Source of the DNA: Ohtaekwangia sp.
GTDB taxonomy: Bacteria; Bacteroidota; Bacteroidia; Cytophagales; Cyclobacteriaceae
Length of the DNA: 64,000 nucleotides
NCBI GenBank assembly: GCA_021155195.1
Contig: JAJNPV010000050.1
Span: 682,001-746,000, forward strand
Reading direction: 5' to 3'
The position numbers and the translations under genes are program-made. The notes beneath the pieces were generated by a model that was not told where the DNA came from, made no database searches, and saw only the letters and a program-made list of their open reading frames with translations. Positions 35,354-44,318 of the stretch are shown here, one piece after another; positions within the stretch are counted from its first letter, which is position 1, and the number at the start of each line of letters is the position of its first letter.

Positions 35354-36418
35354 TTAAATGTTGGACGCTAATGTCTTTAGTTTCTCCATCCTTTTTTCAA
35401 GGCGCTGCATTTCAGCTCTTCTTCGTTCCAGAAGTATCTCCTGTTTGAGTTTGGGTTCTCGGTAAGGGACTTTGTCTCGAAGAATATGATACGATGCTAC
35501 CAGGATATCATGACCAATTGCCATGGCAGCTTTCTTTCTGCCACGCCTTATCGATAGTTTTTGGTATTTAAAAGCAAAGTGAGTATTCTGTTCCAATTTC
35601 AGAAACTATTCCAATAGCTGATTGATGAGAAACACCGGGTATACGGGTATAGTTTGAAGTAAATGGATATCATTTTCCATGGATACCGAACACTTCGATA
35701 ATCTCTAGGCGATAAATTAATGCATTGATAGAGGCGATGGTATCCATTATTAGTTCAGCCATAAAACGATGATGATCACTAAAACGACCCTGTAATGCTT
35801 TTTGGAGCTCAGGTTTTTTGCGCACAAGTGAACCTTGGCCAGGTTTGATAATTGTACCGGATCGGTAACCCCTTTGATTAAGTGCGTTATTATCGCTTGG
35901 CCTGTTTTAGAGAATACGTCACTCACTACACTGCCAAGTTTAAGGTTGGCATCTTCAAGGATATTCTGAAGCCTGTTCTTCTCTCGGCTGCGTTGGTTAA
36001 TGAGTTTTTTACGATGACGGTAAAGTATCCGTAGCTGGCGAGTCTGGGCAGTGGGAACAAAGCTGCGCTTTAGTAGGCCACTCAGGAGCAACTGTGCTAT
36101 CCACTCTGAATCTTTTTTATCCGTTTTATGACCAGGAACATTCTTGATATGGCGTGCATTGACCAATATAATATCAAGGTGATCCTCTAAAACATAGTAA
36201 ACGGGTTTCCAGTAAACACCTGTGCTCTCCATAGCTACGTGGGTAACCCCAAACGCTTTGAGCCAGCGGATTAAGCACTCCAAATAACAGGTGAACGTTC
36301 CAAAAGTCCGTGTTTCTTCAATTATTCCAGTGCCACGGATTGTGGCTACTACTGTATCTTTGTGAACATCGAGGTCAGCGCCTCGTTCAATGATTTGAGG
36401 GAATTCTACTGTTGCCAT
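35354..36418 (-). pseudogene. IS110-family transposase, decayed
   Basis: Remnant of an IS110 (DEDD-type) transposase. The first 200 residues are intact: GADLDVHKDTVVATIRG (first Asp), VAMESTGVYWKPV (Glu), GHKTDKKDSEWIAQLLLSG (Asp pair), then LRILYRHRKKLINQRSREKNRLQN. The frame is lost at an A6 run (35814-35819), where homologous sequence (KPELQKALQGRFSDHHRF) continues one frame back. It returns to the first frame near 35686 (VSMENDIHLLQTIP) and is lost again at an 8-base tandem duplication (35636-35651). After SEIGT the central part of the C-terminal domain is missing. The piece at 35354-35596 (NTHFAFKYQKLSIRRGRKKAAM) is the end. At least four lesions make it inactive. Confidence 0.92.
35636..35651. 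repeat. 8-bp tandem duplication in the transposase remnant
   Basis: CGGGTATA occurs twice in a row. It interrupts the reading frame inside LLQTIPG of the IS110 transposase; removing one copy restores the frame locally. A typical replication-slippage lesion. Confidence 0.85.
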
Positions 36419-36635
36419 GGTTGTAACTGTTTAGTTTGCACTTATAGTTACCACTTTCATTGCTGCGGGTGAATTCCCTCAATTCATAATTGTTTATTTG
36501 GTACTCAACAAGTTCTATCAAATTGGTTTTTAGACGAGAAACAGGGATATTGGTATATAGAAAGTATATCCAATAAATATACTTGGATCCTGTGAGCCAT
36601 TCCAATCAGGACAGTCCTTCAACATAAACAACAAT
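36419..36635 (-). other. upstream end region of the IS110 remnant
   Basis: Non-coding sequence of 217 bases between the transposase start and the AraC-type regulator. In IS110 elements the 5' flank encodes the guide (bridge) RNA, so its remains may lie here. A hairpin TATTGG(T)ATATA / TATATCCAATA at 36548-36575 is the one structure seen. The regulator promoter must also lie in or near this stretch; no consensus promoter was found. Confidence 0.35.
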
Positions 36636-37703
36636 ATGCCCTTATTCATGGACATACATACCATCAATTCGGATACTTTTTCTGCCGAAGATGTGATTAA
36701 GGCACATATGGAAGATCTTTCTGTACAAGACCGCTTTGGCGTGAAGCAAGTAAAATATTGGGTTAACGTTTCAGCAAAAACACTCTTCTGCCTCATGGAG
36801 GGACCCAATAAGGAATCTTGTCATGCCGTTCACGAGCAGTCACACGGGCAAACGGCATGTAACATTATAGAAGTTAATGACGATGAGTTCCATTTGTTTT
36901 TGGGTGAAGGAACAAAGGATGTTAATGATCTCGCCCAAACCGTTTCCGGTGAGATAGATACCGGCTATCGTACAGTAATGGCCATCCAGCTTTTAGACCT
37001 TTCAGGGGTTGCAAGCCATATCACACCTAAATTAATCGCTTGTATTAGATCTTCTTGCGGTACAGTTATTCCATTTCCCGGTGATCTCATGGCAACTTTT
37101 GTGCTCGCTTCAGATGCATTGAGATGTACAAATGAGCTCAAAAATATACTCGCAAATTATAATGATACTTGTGAATACAGACTGGCTCTTTTAACAGGAA
37201 GACCAGTAGACGAGGTTGGCAATGACCTTTTTGAAAATACCAAGAAGAGATTGAATCAACTCTGTATGGTGGGAAATACCAATGAAATCTATATTGCTAA
37301 TGACACCATTGAACTTGCAAAAAGGGACCCCAGACATCCTGAACCTGAGTTGGGGTCATTCAAGATTCTAAGTGATGAAGCCTTTCATTTTCTCGAAGCC
37401 CTTTTCACTATTATAAAAAAGGAGTGGAACCAAAAAGACTTCAAAACGGATACGGTTTACTCAGTAATGGGGATAAGCAAATCTCAGTTATATAGAAAAT
37501 TGAAATCACTTACAGATATCTCACCAAACCAACTAATTCAGGAAATGAGGCTCCGGCATGCAGTACGTGAACTGATCAAGGGCGAGTTTTCAGTTTCTCA
37601 AGTGGCTTATGGTGCTGGATTTAATAGCCCGACTTATTTTACGAGGTCATTTAAATCCAGATTTCGAGTCTTGCCAATGGAATTCAAGAAACGCTTTAAA
37701 TAG
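36636..37703 (+). CDS. three-domain AraC-type regulator: DUF4242, class III cyclase-like, AraC HTH
   Basis: Transcription regulator of 355 residues with an unusual layout. Residues 1-90 match DUF4242 (nickel-binding-like ferredoxin fold): PLFMDIHTI, VKYWVNVSAKTLFCLMEGPNKES and VHEQSHG. Residues about 110-232 resemble a class III nucleotidyl cyclase: the two metal Asp positions appear as LLDLSG (D121) and PGDLMATF (D150), and an N-x3-R pair as ENTKKRL (N201, R205). The substrate-choosing Lys position looks like Pro. Residues about 250-355 are an AraC helix-turn-helix pair (YSVMGISKSQLYRKLKSLTDIS; SVSQVAYGAGFNSPTYFTRSFKSRF). It may sense a metal or small ligand. A nitrilase-methyltransferase fusion follows 104 bases later and is its likely target. 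Confidence 0.8.
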   Translation: MPLFMDIHTINSDTFSAEDVIKAHMEDLSVQDRFGVKQVKYWVNVSAKTLFCLMEGPNKESCHAVHEQSHGQTACNIIEVNDDEFHLFLGEGTKDVNDLAQTVSGEIDTGYRTVMAIQLLDLSGVASHITPKLIACIRSSCGTVIPFPGDLMATFVLASDALRCTNELKNILANYNDTCEYRLALLTGRPVDEVGNDLFENTKKRLNQLCMVGNTNEIYIANDTIELAKRDPRHPEPELGSFKILSDEAFHFLEALFTIIKKEWNQKDFKTDTVYSVMGISKSQLYRKLKSLTDISPNQLIQEMRLRHAVRELIKGEFSVSQVAYGAGFNSPTYFTRSFKSRFRVLPMEFKKRFK

Positions 37704-37807
37704 CATCAATTCCTCAATTGAACTATTTGTTTCAGTCTTTGAATCAAAAGTGAAATGTTTTGATTCTGATTCAATCTAATATTGAATTATAATTAAAACA
37801 CAGACCC

Positions 37808-39586
37808 ATGATCGATGTCACAAAAGTAGCCGTTGCGCAACTTACCCCGGTTTATCTCAGTAAGACAGCAACCGTGGAAAAGGCCTGCAAGGCTATTGCT
37901 GAAGCATCCAAGGAAGGTGCCAAGCTGATTGTCTTTCCCGAAGTATTTATTTCCGGATATCCGGACTGGGTGTGGCTTATACCGAACAGCAAAAGCAAAC
38001 ACTTAAATTCTCTGTATATCAAACTCGTTGAGAATGCTGTTTCGGTGGGTGATGAGAGCACAATAAAATTATGTCAGGCTGCTAAAAAAGCCAGTATACA
38101 TGTAACTATTGGCATTCACGAACTGAACAGCGAAAGGAGTGGTGCCAGCCTGTTTAATAGTATTCTATTTATTAACGACCACGGGGAAATTATAGGTAAG
38201 CACCGGAAAATAATGCCCACTGGAGGGGAGCGCCTGGTATGGGCCCAGGGAGATGGATCAACGTTAACTACCTATAACACTTCCATTGGTAAAATTGGTG
38301 GGCTCATTTGTTGGGAAAACTATATGCCGCTGGCAAGAACCGCATTGTATGAAAAAGGTGTAGAAATATTAGTCGCTCCAACATGGGACAAAAGTCAGAA
38401 TTGGCATGACAGCATGCGACACATTGCAAGAGAAGGCGGAACCTTTGTGATCAGTGCATGCGGCCCATTGCGGGTAGATGACATTCCTGAGGAATTGGAT
38501 TTCAGACAACTTTATCCGAAAGATCGCGAATGGATAAATGGCGGCAAAAGTTGTATCATTTGTCCCTTGGGCAATGTAATGGTTGGGCCAATTGAAAATC
38601 AAGAAACTATTTTATATGCCGACCTTCAACCCAATGCCATTTTTGAAGCAAAAAGAATGTTCGATGTGGCCGGTCATTATGCACGTCCGGATGTATTTAA
38701 ATTTTCAACGACTATAACAATCATGAGCAATGTATTTAATCCCGTCCAATACAAGGAAACAACGAAACAACAATGGCAAACAGCCGCTGCAGCTTGGCAC
38801 CGTTGGCATCCAACATTAAAAACCTGGCTTGGACCAGCAACAGATCTGATGCTTGACATGGCGCAGGTGAAAGAAGGCTATCGAATATTAGATGTGGCAG
38901 CAGGAGCTGGAGAACAGTCAATAACTGCGGCAGAGAAAGTTGGCCCAAAGGGATATGTGTTAGTTACCGACATCGCTCCAAAAATTCTCGAGTTCGCATT
39001 GGAACTTGCATCAGCGAAAGGAATAAAGAATATCGACACTAAGGAAATGGATGGAGAAAACCTTACCGTTGCTGACGACTCATTTGATACCGTTATTTCA
39101 AGAGTTGGCTTAATCTTTTTTCCTGACCAACAAAAAGCGCTTAAAGAAATGCTTCGGGTTTTGAAACCAGGTGGATATGTTGCCGCTATAGTTTACTCTA
39201 CGGTGGATAAAAATAAATTCTTCTCCATCCCTGTTTCCATAATCAGAAGGAGAGCGCAACTTCCTCCTCCACTGGCAGGGCAACCGGGACCATTCAGCCT
39301 GGGTGGCGAGGGTGTGTTGGATGAGGCGTTCAGGAAAGCTGGTTTTGTGAATGTCAAGTCGAAAGTGGTTAATGCGCCCGTGGTGATGCCCAGTGCTAAA
39401 GATTGTGTCCGATTTGAATATGAATCCTTTGCTGCTTTACATCAAATGTTAGGAGGTTTGTCTGAGAATGAGAAGTCGGCTGCATGGAACGAAATAGAAG
39501 AAGAACTTTCAAAATTTGAAAATGAAAATGGTTTTGCTGGGCCCTGTGAATTGATAATTGGAGTTGGACAAAAACCTGTTAACTAA
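37808..39586 (+). CDS. nitrilase-SAM methyltransferase fusion protein
   Basis: Protein of 592 residues joining two enzymes. Residues 1-300 are a branch 1-type nitrilase: catalytic E45 (FPEVFISGYPDW), K134 (KHRKIMP) and C168 (GLICWENYMPLAR), ending as separate nitrilases do with HYARPDVF. Residues about 306-592 are a class I SAM-dependent methyltransferase (UbiE-like): motif I ILDVAAGAGE, then VTDIAP, DSFDTVISRVGLIFF and LKEMLRVLKPGGYVA. The join contains an in-frame ATG (38723, MSNVFNPVQYKE) that looks like an original methyltransferase start, so this is either a gene fusion or two genes with a lost stop. Substrates are unknown; nitrile or amide hydrolysis coupled to methylation is inference. 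No signal peptide: cytoplasmic. Confidence 0.85.
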   Translation: MIDVTKVAVAQLTPVYLSKTATVEKACKAIAEASKEGAKLIVFPEVFISGYPDWVWLIPNSKSKHLNSLYIKLVENAVSVGDESTIKLCQAAKKASIHVTIGIHELNSERSGASLFNSILFINDHGEIIGKHRKIMPTGGERLVWAQGDGSTLTTYNTSIGKIGGLICWENYMPLARTALYEKGVEILVAPTWDKSQNWHDSMRHIAREGGTFVISACGPLRVDDIPEELDFRQLYPKDREWINGGKSCIICPLGNVMVGPIENQETILYADLQPNAIFEAKRMFDVAGHYARPDVFKFSTTITIMSNVFNPVQYKETTKQQWQTAAAAWHRWHPTLKTWLGPATDLMLDMAQVKEGYRILDVAAGAGEQSITAAEKVGPKGYVLVTDIAPKILEFALELASAKGIKNIDTKEMDGENLTVADDSFDTVISRVGLIFFPDQQKALKEMLRVLKPGGYVAAIVYSTVDKNKFFSIPVSIIRRRAQLPPPLAGQPGPFSLGGEGVLDEAFRKAGFVNVKSKVVNAPVVMPSAKDCVRFEYESFAALHQMLGGLSENEKSAAWNEIEEELSKFENENGFAGPCELIIGVGQKPVN

Positions 39587-39711
39587 AAATAACTACCTAC
39601 ACCATTATTTAATAAAAGAAAGAACGACACTATTTAGTTTAAAAGAATCTTATTTATCGACTCAGATGCGGAGGACATGGGTGCTGGAGGAACATGTTAT
39701 GGACAAAAAAT

Positions 39712-39738
39712 AAAAGCCCCGCGTTTCGCGGGGCTTTT
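39712..39738. terminator. bidirectional terminator
   Basis: A perfect 12-bp stem (AAAAGCCCCGCG) with loop TTT, flanked by A-run and T-run so that it works in both directions. It ends the nitrilase-methyltransferase transcript on the plus strand and infB on the minus strand. The 125 bases before it contain nothing recognisable. Confidence 0.92.
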
Positions 39739-39758
39739 TATTCAGTGCTGAAAAAATT

Positions 39759-42476
39759 TTATCGCTTCGATTCAGTTTTCTTCACCTCACGCTTTTCGTA
39801 GCTTTCAATTACATCGCCTACTTCCATATCGTTAAAGTTCTTGATGCTGATACCGCAATCAAAACCCGAACGTACTTCTGAAACATCATCTTTGAAACGC
39901 TTCAATGCAGTCATCTCACCAGAGTACACCACAATACCATCGCGTATCAAACGAATCGGGTTGTTGCGTTTAATGTAGCCATCGGTTACCATCGAACCAG
40001 CAACCGTTCCCACTTTAGAGATCTTAAACACTTCGCGAATTTCGGCATTACCCACAATCACTTCTTCCATCTCCTTCTCAAGCATACCTTCCATGGCAGC
40101 CTTAATCTCATCGATGGCATCGTAAATGATTGAGTAAAGTCTGATTTCGATCTCTTCGTTCTCAGCCAATTTTCTGGACGATGGTGAAGGTCGTACCTGG
40201 AAGCCAAGAATGATAGCATCGGAAGCCGAAGCCAACAACACATCTGATTCAGAAATTTGTCCAACTCCTTTATGAATAATACTTACCGCTACTTTTTCAG
40301 TAGATAGTTTCAACAATGAATCTGAAAGAGCTTCAACAGAACCATCCACATCACCTTTCACAATCACATTCAATTGCTTGAATGAACCGATGGCAAGGCG
40401 TCTTCCAATTTCATCAAGTGTAATATGCTTTTTGGTGCGAATACTTTGTTCGCGTAAAATCTGACTTCTTCTTGTAGCAAGGTCACGTGCTTCGCGGTCA
40501 CTTTCCATCACCTGGAATTTTTCACCTGCTTGTGGCGCTCCATCTAACCCAAGTACTTGCACCGGTGTGGATGGCCCTGCTTTTTGTACACGACTTCCCG
40601 TATCATCAAACATCGCTTTTACACGACCGTAATTTGAACCGGCAACCATGATGTCACCTACATTCAACGTTCCGGCTTGTACCATCAAGGTGGTTACATA
40701 ACCACGTCCTTTATCAAGCGAAGCTTCAATGATTGAACCAACAGCAGCCTTATCAGGATTTGCTTTGAGTGTTAACAATTCAGCTTCAAGCAAAACTTTC
40801 TCTAAAAGATCGTCAATGCCTTGACCAGTTTTTGCTGAGATGGGTTGACACTGATATTTACCACCCCAATCTTCAACAAGAATATTTATTTTAGATAATG
40901 ACTCTTTTACCTTATCGGGATTAGCACCCGGTTTATCAATTTTATTGATTGCAATAATGATCGGTACACCAGCAACTTGAGCATGATTGATAGCTTCTTT
41001 AGTTTGAGGCATTACATCATCATCAGCAGCTACCACAATAATGGCGATGTCCGTAAGCTTGGCACCGCGTGCACGCATCGCAGTAAAGGCTTCGTGACCT
41101 GGAGTATCCAAAAATGCTACTTTGTTTCCACTCTTGGTAGTTACATCATACGCACCAATATGTTGCGTGATTCCACCGGCTTCTGAGGCTGTAACTTTTG
41201 TATTCCGGATATAATCCAGCAAGGAAGTTTTACCATGATCCACGTGACCCATAATGGTTACGATAGGAGCGCGATCTTTCAAATCTTCTTCTGCATCCTC
41301 TTCCTGTTCTGCTTCTTCTTCCTCTTCGGTAGAAGAAATGAACTGAACATCATATCCAAACTCATCCGTAATAACGGTAATAGCTTCTGCATCCAGTCGT
41401 TGATTGATGGATACGAACATGCCTAACCCCATGCAGGTAGCGATGATTTCATTCACCGATACGTTCATCATAGAGGCAAGATCGTTGGCCGAAATGAACT
41501 CAGATACCTTTAATACTTTTGAAGACTCTTGTTCTTGCAATAACCGTTCTTCTTCCGCATCGGATATAGCCTGACGTTTTTCCTTTCTGTATTTAGCCCC
41601 TGATGTCTTTTTTGTGTTGCCACTTAGCTTGGCAAGAGTTGCGCGAATTTGATCTTGAATTTCTTTATCAGTAGGTTCTGCCTTTTGCTGTCTTGGAACG
41701 AATGGTCTGGATTGTGCACCAGTGCCTGTACCTCTTTGTTGTGGTGATCCACCCCCTGTTGCTCCCGGCCGTTGATTAGGAAGTCTTTTGCGAGGTCTTT
41801 TCTGTCCGGCCGTTTTGTTAAGATCAGAAGAGGCAACTGGCTGTTCCTTTTTCTTTTCAGCCGGTAACTCAATTCGATCAACCACTTTCAAGCCTTGCAA
41901 CTTTCCTGCTCGGGCTTTAATCAGTTCTTGCTCAACCGGTTTTTCAACTACGGGTTCAGGAACAACTTCTTTTTCTTTCTTTGCTTCAACCGGTTTTTCA
42001 ACAACAGGCTCCTCTACAACTTCTTTTGCTTTCTCTTCTTTCTTAGGCTTCTTCTCTTTCTTTTCAAGCTCTATTTTACCTAAAACCTTAATTCCATCCA
42101 GTTTTGGTTTTTCGGCCTCAACTTTCTCAGGCTTAACTTCTTCTTTATGGGTAACAATATCCTTCGAGCCAAGATTTTTGATCAAGATGCTCTCTTCTTC
42201 TTCCTTCTTCTTTCTTTGAATTTCAAGTTCTGCAGCCTTAACAGGTACATTCTCGATGTGTTTTACGCCAATGGTAAGCCCTGAAGCCTCCGCTTTATCC
42301 GAAGCAGAAGAAGCATACTCTTTTGAAAGCATGGCAAATTGTTCGGCTGTAAGCTTCGCATTAGGATTATTCTCAACATCAAACCCCTTGCTGGTCAAAA
42401 AATCCAAAATCGTATTATGACCCACATTAAGTTTGCGAGATGCTTGCCCAAGCCGTATCGTCTTTTCTTCTGCCAT
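39759..42476 (-). CDS. infB: translation initiation factor IF-2
   Basis: GTPase that brings initiator tRNA to the 30S subunit. 905 residues from the ATG at 42476 (MAEEKTIRLGQASRKLNVG); a TTG two codons upstream is not needed. The N-terminal part (1-330) has an IF2N-like helix bundle, then a long Lys/Glu/Pro-rich linker with repeats such as EEPVVEKPVEAKKEKE. A second IF2N motif (LKVSEFISANDLASMMNVS) precedes the G domain: GHVDHGKTSLLD, DTPGHEAF and NKID. Domains II to IV follow. It is the last gene of rimP-nusA-infB, 52 bases after nusA, and ends at a strong bidirectional terminator. Confidence 0.97.
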   Translation of the reverse strand: MAEEKTIRLGQASRKLNVGHNTILDFLTSKGFDVENNPNAKLTAEQFAMLSKEYASSASDKAEASGLTIGVKHIENVPVKAAELEIQRKKKEEEESILIKNLGSKDIVTHKEEVKPEKVEAEKPKLDGIKVLGKIELEKKEKKPKKEEKAKEVVEEPVVEKPVEAKKEKEVVPEPVVEKPVEQELIKARAGKLQGLKVVDRIELPAEKKKEQPVASSDLNKTAGQKRPRKRLPNQRPGATGGGSPQQRGTGTGAQSRPFVPRQQKAEPTDKEIQDQIRATLAKLSGNTKKTSGAKYRKEKRQAISDAEEERLLQEQESSKVLKVSEFISANDLASMMNVSVNEIIATCMGLGMFVSINQRLDAEAITVITDEFGYDVQFISSTEEEEEAEQEEDAEEDLKDRAPIVTIMGHVDHGKTSLLDYIRNTKVTASEAGGITQHIGAYDVTTKSGNKVAFLDTPGHEAFTAMRARGAKLTDIAIIVVAADDDVMPQTKEAINHAQVAGVPIIIAINKIDKPGANPDKVKESLSKINILVEDWGGKYQCQPISAKTGQGIDDLLEKVLLEAELLTLKANPDKAAVGSIIEASLDKGRGYVTTLMVQAGTLNVGDIMVAGSNYGRVKAMFDDTGSRVQKAGPSTPVQVLGLDGAPQAGEKFQVMESDREARDLATRRSQILREQSIRTKKHITLDEIGRRLAIGSFKQLNVIVKGDVDGSVEALSDSLLKLSTEKVAVSIIHKGVGQISESDVLLASASDAIILGFQVRPSPSSRKLAENEEIEIRLYSIIYDAIDEIKAAMEGMLEKEMEEVIVGNAEIREVFKISKVGTVAGSMVTDGYIKRNNPIRLIRDGIVVYSGEMTALKRFKDDVSEVRSGFDCGISIKNFNDMEVGDVIESYEKREVKKTESKR

Positions 42477-42528
42477 GCTCAAATATCGCTATTTATATTG
42501 TTTTACCCTGTTTTATTACTGTTAAACC

Positions 42529-43770
42529 TTATTCAAACTCTCTTTTCAAAACCGTTAGCACGCCTTCAACGGTCTCTTCTTCGAGATCAGTTCTACGCAC
42601 CAATTCTTCTTTATTCAAGTTCAAAACGCTCTTTGCCGAATCTAATCCGATGCGTTTTAGTTCATCGATTACCCAGCTTTCTATTTCATCACCAAATTCA
42701 TCTAAATCAACATCTTCTTCTTGAACACCATCAGTTTCTCTAAACACATCAATCTCCATACCGACTAACCGGCTGGCAAGCTTAATGTTAAGACCACCTT
42801 TTCCTATGGCTAAAGAAACCTGATCAGGCTTTAAGTAAACCGCTACACGGCTATTTTCCTTATCGATCTTAATACTCACAATCTTTGCAGGACTTAACGC
42901 GCGCTGAATGTATAGTTCAAGATTTTCTGTGTAATTGATTACATCAATATTTTCATTCTGCAACTCACGCACGATCGCATGAATGCGAGAACCCTTCATA
43001 CCTACACAAGCACCTACCGGATCAATACGATCATCGTATGATTCTACAGCGACTTTAGCACGCTCACCGGGCTCACGAACAACTTTTTTGATGGTGATTA
43101 AGCCATCATATACTTCTGGTACTTCCTGCTCGAACAACCGCTCAATAAATACAGGAGACGTGCGTGATAAAATGATTTTCGGACTTCCGTTAACCATATC
43201 CACCTTATGTACAACAGCACGTACGTTTTCACCTTTGCGGTAACGATCTTTTTGAATTTGCTCGCTACGTGGAATAGAAATTTCGTTTCCTTCCGCATCA
43301 ATCAGTAATACTTCGCGGCTTAACACCTGATAAACTTCTCCGGTGATAATCTCATCACCCAAATCTTTGTACTTCTGATAAAGAATATCTTTTTCTAAAT
43401 CTTTTACCCGCTGCATCAACGTTTGGCGTGCAGTTGTTACTGCCCTGCGACCAAAGTCTTCCAAATGGATTTCTTCAGCTACTTCTTCACCCACTTCAAA
43501 GTCAGGTTCAATTTTTTGAGCTTCAGACAAACTGATTTTATCATGATCCCAAATATCTTCTGAATTGTCGTCTACAATTTCACGGAAACGCCAGATTTCA
43601 AGGTCACCCTTGTCGGCATTTACGATAATGTCAAAGTTGTCATCTTCCACGTACTTTTTACGAATCATATTCCGGAACACGTCTTCCAGAATACGGATCA
43701 TCGTAGGGCGATCGATGTTTTTTTGTTTTGCAAAATCTGCAAACGATTCAATTAATGTTGAAGTATCCAT
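42529..43770 (-). CDS. nusA: transcription termination/antitermination factor NusA
   Basis: RNA polymerase-binding factor controlling pausing and termination. 413 residues. Domains: N-terminal RNAP-binding domain (1-130), S1 domain (about 135-200; DEIITGEVYQVLSREVLL), and two KH domains (about 205-345; VGACVGMKGSRIHAIVREL and VSLAIGKGGLNIKLASRL). A short acidic C-terminal helix region (LDEFGDEIESWVIDELKRIGL) replaces the long acidic repeats of enterobacterial NusA. It lies 10 bases after rimP and before infB, the classical operon order. Confidence 0.96.
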   Translation of the reverse strand: MDTSTLIESFADFAKQKNIDRPTMIRILEDVFRNMIRKKYVEDDNFDIIVNADKGDLEIWRFREIVDDNSEDIWDHDKISLSEAQKIEPDFEVGEEVAEEIHLEDFGRRAVTTARQTLMQRVKDLEKDILYQKYKDLGDEIITGEVYQVLSREVLLIDAEGNEISIPRSEQIQKDRYRKGENVRAVVHKVDMVNGSPKIILSRTSPVFIERLFEQEVPEVYDGLITIKKVVREPGERAKVAVESYDDRIDPVGACVGMKGSRIHAIVRELQNENIDVINYTENLELYIQRALSPAKIVSIKIDKENSRVAVYLKPDQVSLAIGKGGLNIKLASRLVGMEIDVFRETDGVQEEDVDLDEFGDEIESWVIDELKRIGLDSAKSVLNLNKEELVRRTDLEEETVEGVLTVLKREFE

Positions 43771-43780
43771 TGTTTTGCTA

Positions 43781-44251
43781 CTATTTAAAAGAAACCATTA
43801 CAATTGCTTTTTCTATTTCGATAAAAGGTATTTCAATTCTATTTATTTCAATTTTCTTCTTTCCTTTTTCTTTACTCTCAGCTTCCATCACAATTCCAGC
43901 CTCCGTTACCTCTGTCATTCGTCCTTGATGGGAACTCTTGTCAGTACGCAGCACTCGAATAGAACGACCAGAGTTTTTTACAAACTGTCGCTTTAGTTTT
44001 AGGGGCTGATCTAACCCCGGAGTTCCAACTTCGAGGGTAAAATTATCTTTGATCAAATCCACATTATCCAGGTCTTCTGATAACGCCCGGCTTAGGTTCG
44101 AACAATCGTCTATTGTTACTCCCTTATCTCCATCTAAAAAAACTGAAACCTTGTAAGGTTTATGCTTGCTGATCACCACATCTACAATAAAATGCGACCC
44201 ATCTAAAAGATGAGATTCTGCTAATTCTTTTATTTTTTGTGCGATTTCCAT
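43781..44251 (-). CDS. rimP: ribosome maturation factor RimP
   Basis: Assembly factor for the 30S subunit, 156 residues from the ATG at 44251. The N-terminal RimP domain has FIVDVVISKHKPYKVSVFLDGDKGVTIDDCSNLSRALSEDLD, and the SH3-like C-terminus contains LEVGTPGLDQPLKLKRQFVKNSGRSIRV, the most conserved part of the family. It is the first gene of the rimP-nusA-infB operon. A canonical promoter and a stable hairpin lie in the 100 bases upstream. Confidence 0.94.
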   Translation of the reverse strand: MEIAQKIKELAESHLLDGSHFIVDVVISKHKPYKVSVFLDGDKGVTIDDCSNLSRALSEDLDNVDLIKDNFTLEVGTPGLDQPLKLKRQFVKNSGRSIRVLRTDKSSHQGRMTEVTEAGIVMEAESKEKGKKKIEINRIEIPFIEIEKAIVMVSFK

Positions 44252-44266
44252 CAAGTTCCTACAAAC

Positions 44267-44294
44267 AAAGAGGGGACTTTTAGGTCCCCTCTTT
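44267..44294 (-). promoter_or_regulatory. stable leader hairpin before rimP-nusA-infB
   Basis: A perfect 11-bp stem (AAAGAGGGGAC / GTCCCCTCTTT) with a 6-base loop, 16 bases before rimP. Because a canonical promoter lies upstream of it (44319-44349), it falls in the 5' leader of the operon, about 18 bases after the expected transcription start. It may attenuate the operon, which encodes NusA itself. It could also end transcripts arriving from uxs; the following CTCTTTGTTTG is only moderately T-rich. Confidence 0.6.
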
Positions 44295-44318
44295 TGATCT
44301 TTTTACTAAGAAGTGCTG

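Noticed and set aside
35813..35819. Programmed -1 frameshift to make a full IS110 transposase
   Set aside because: The heptamer A AAA AAC is in phase, but a second frame change, an 8-base duplication and a missing block lie downstream, so a shift here would not give a full protein. Decay is the simpler reading.
41788..42219. Open frame antisense to infB, rich in Ser and Phe
   Set aside because: Shadow of the Lys/Glu-rich IF-2 linker; no start context or domain.
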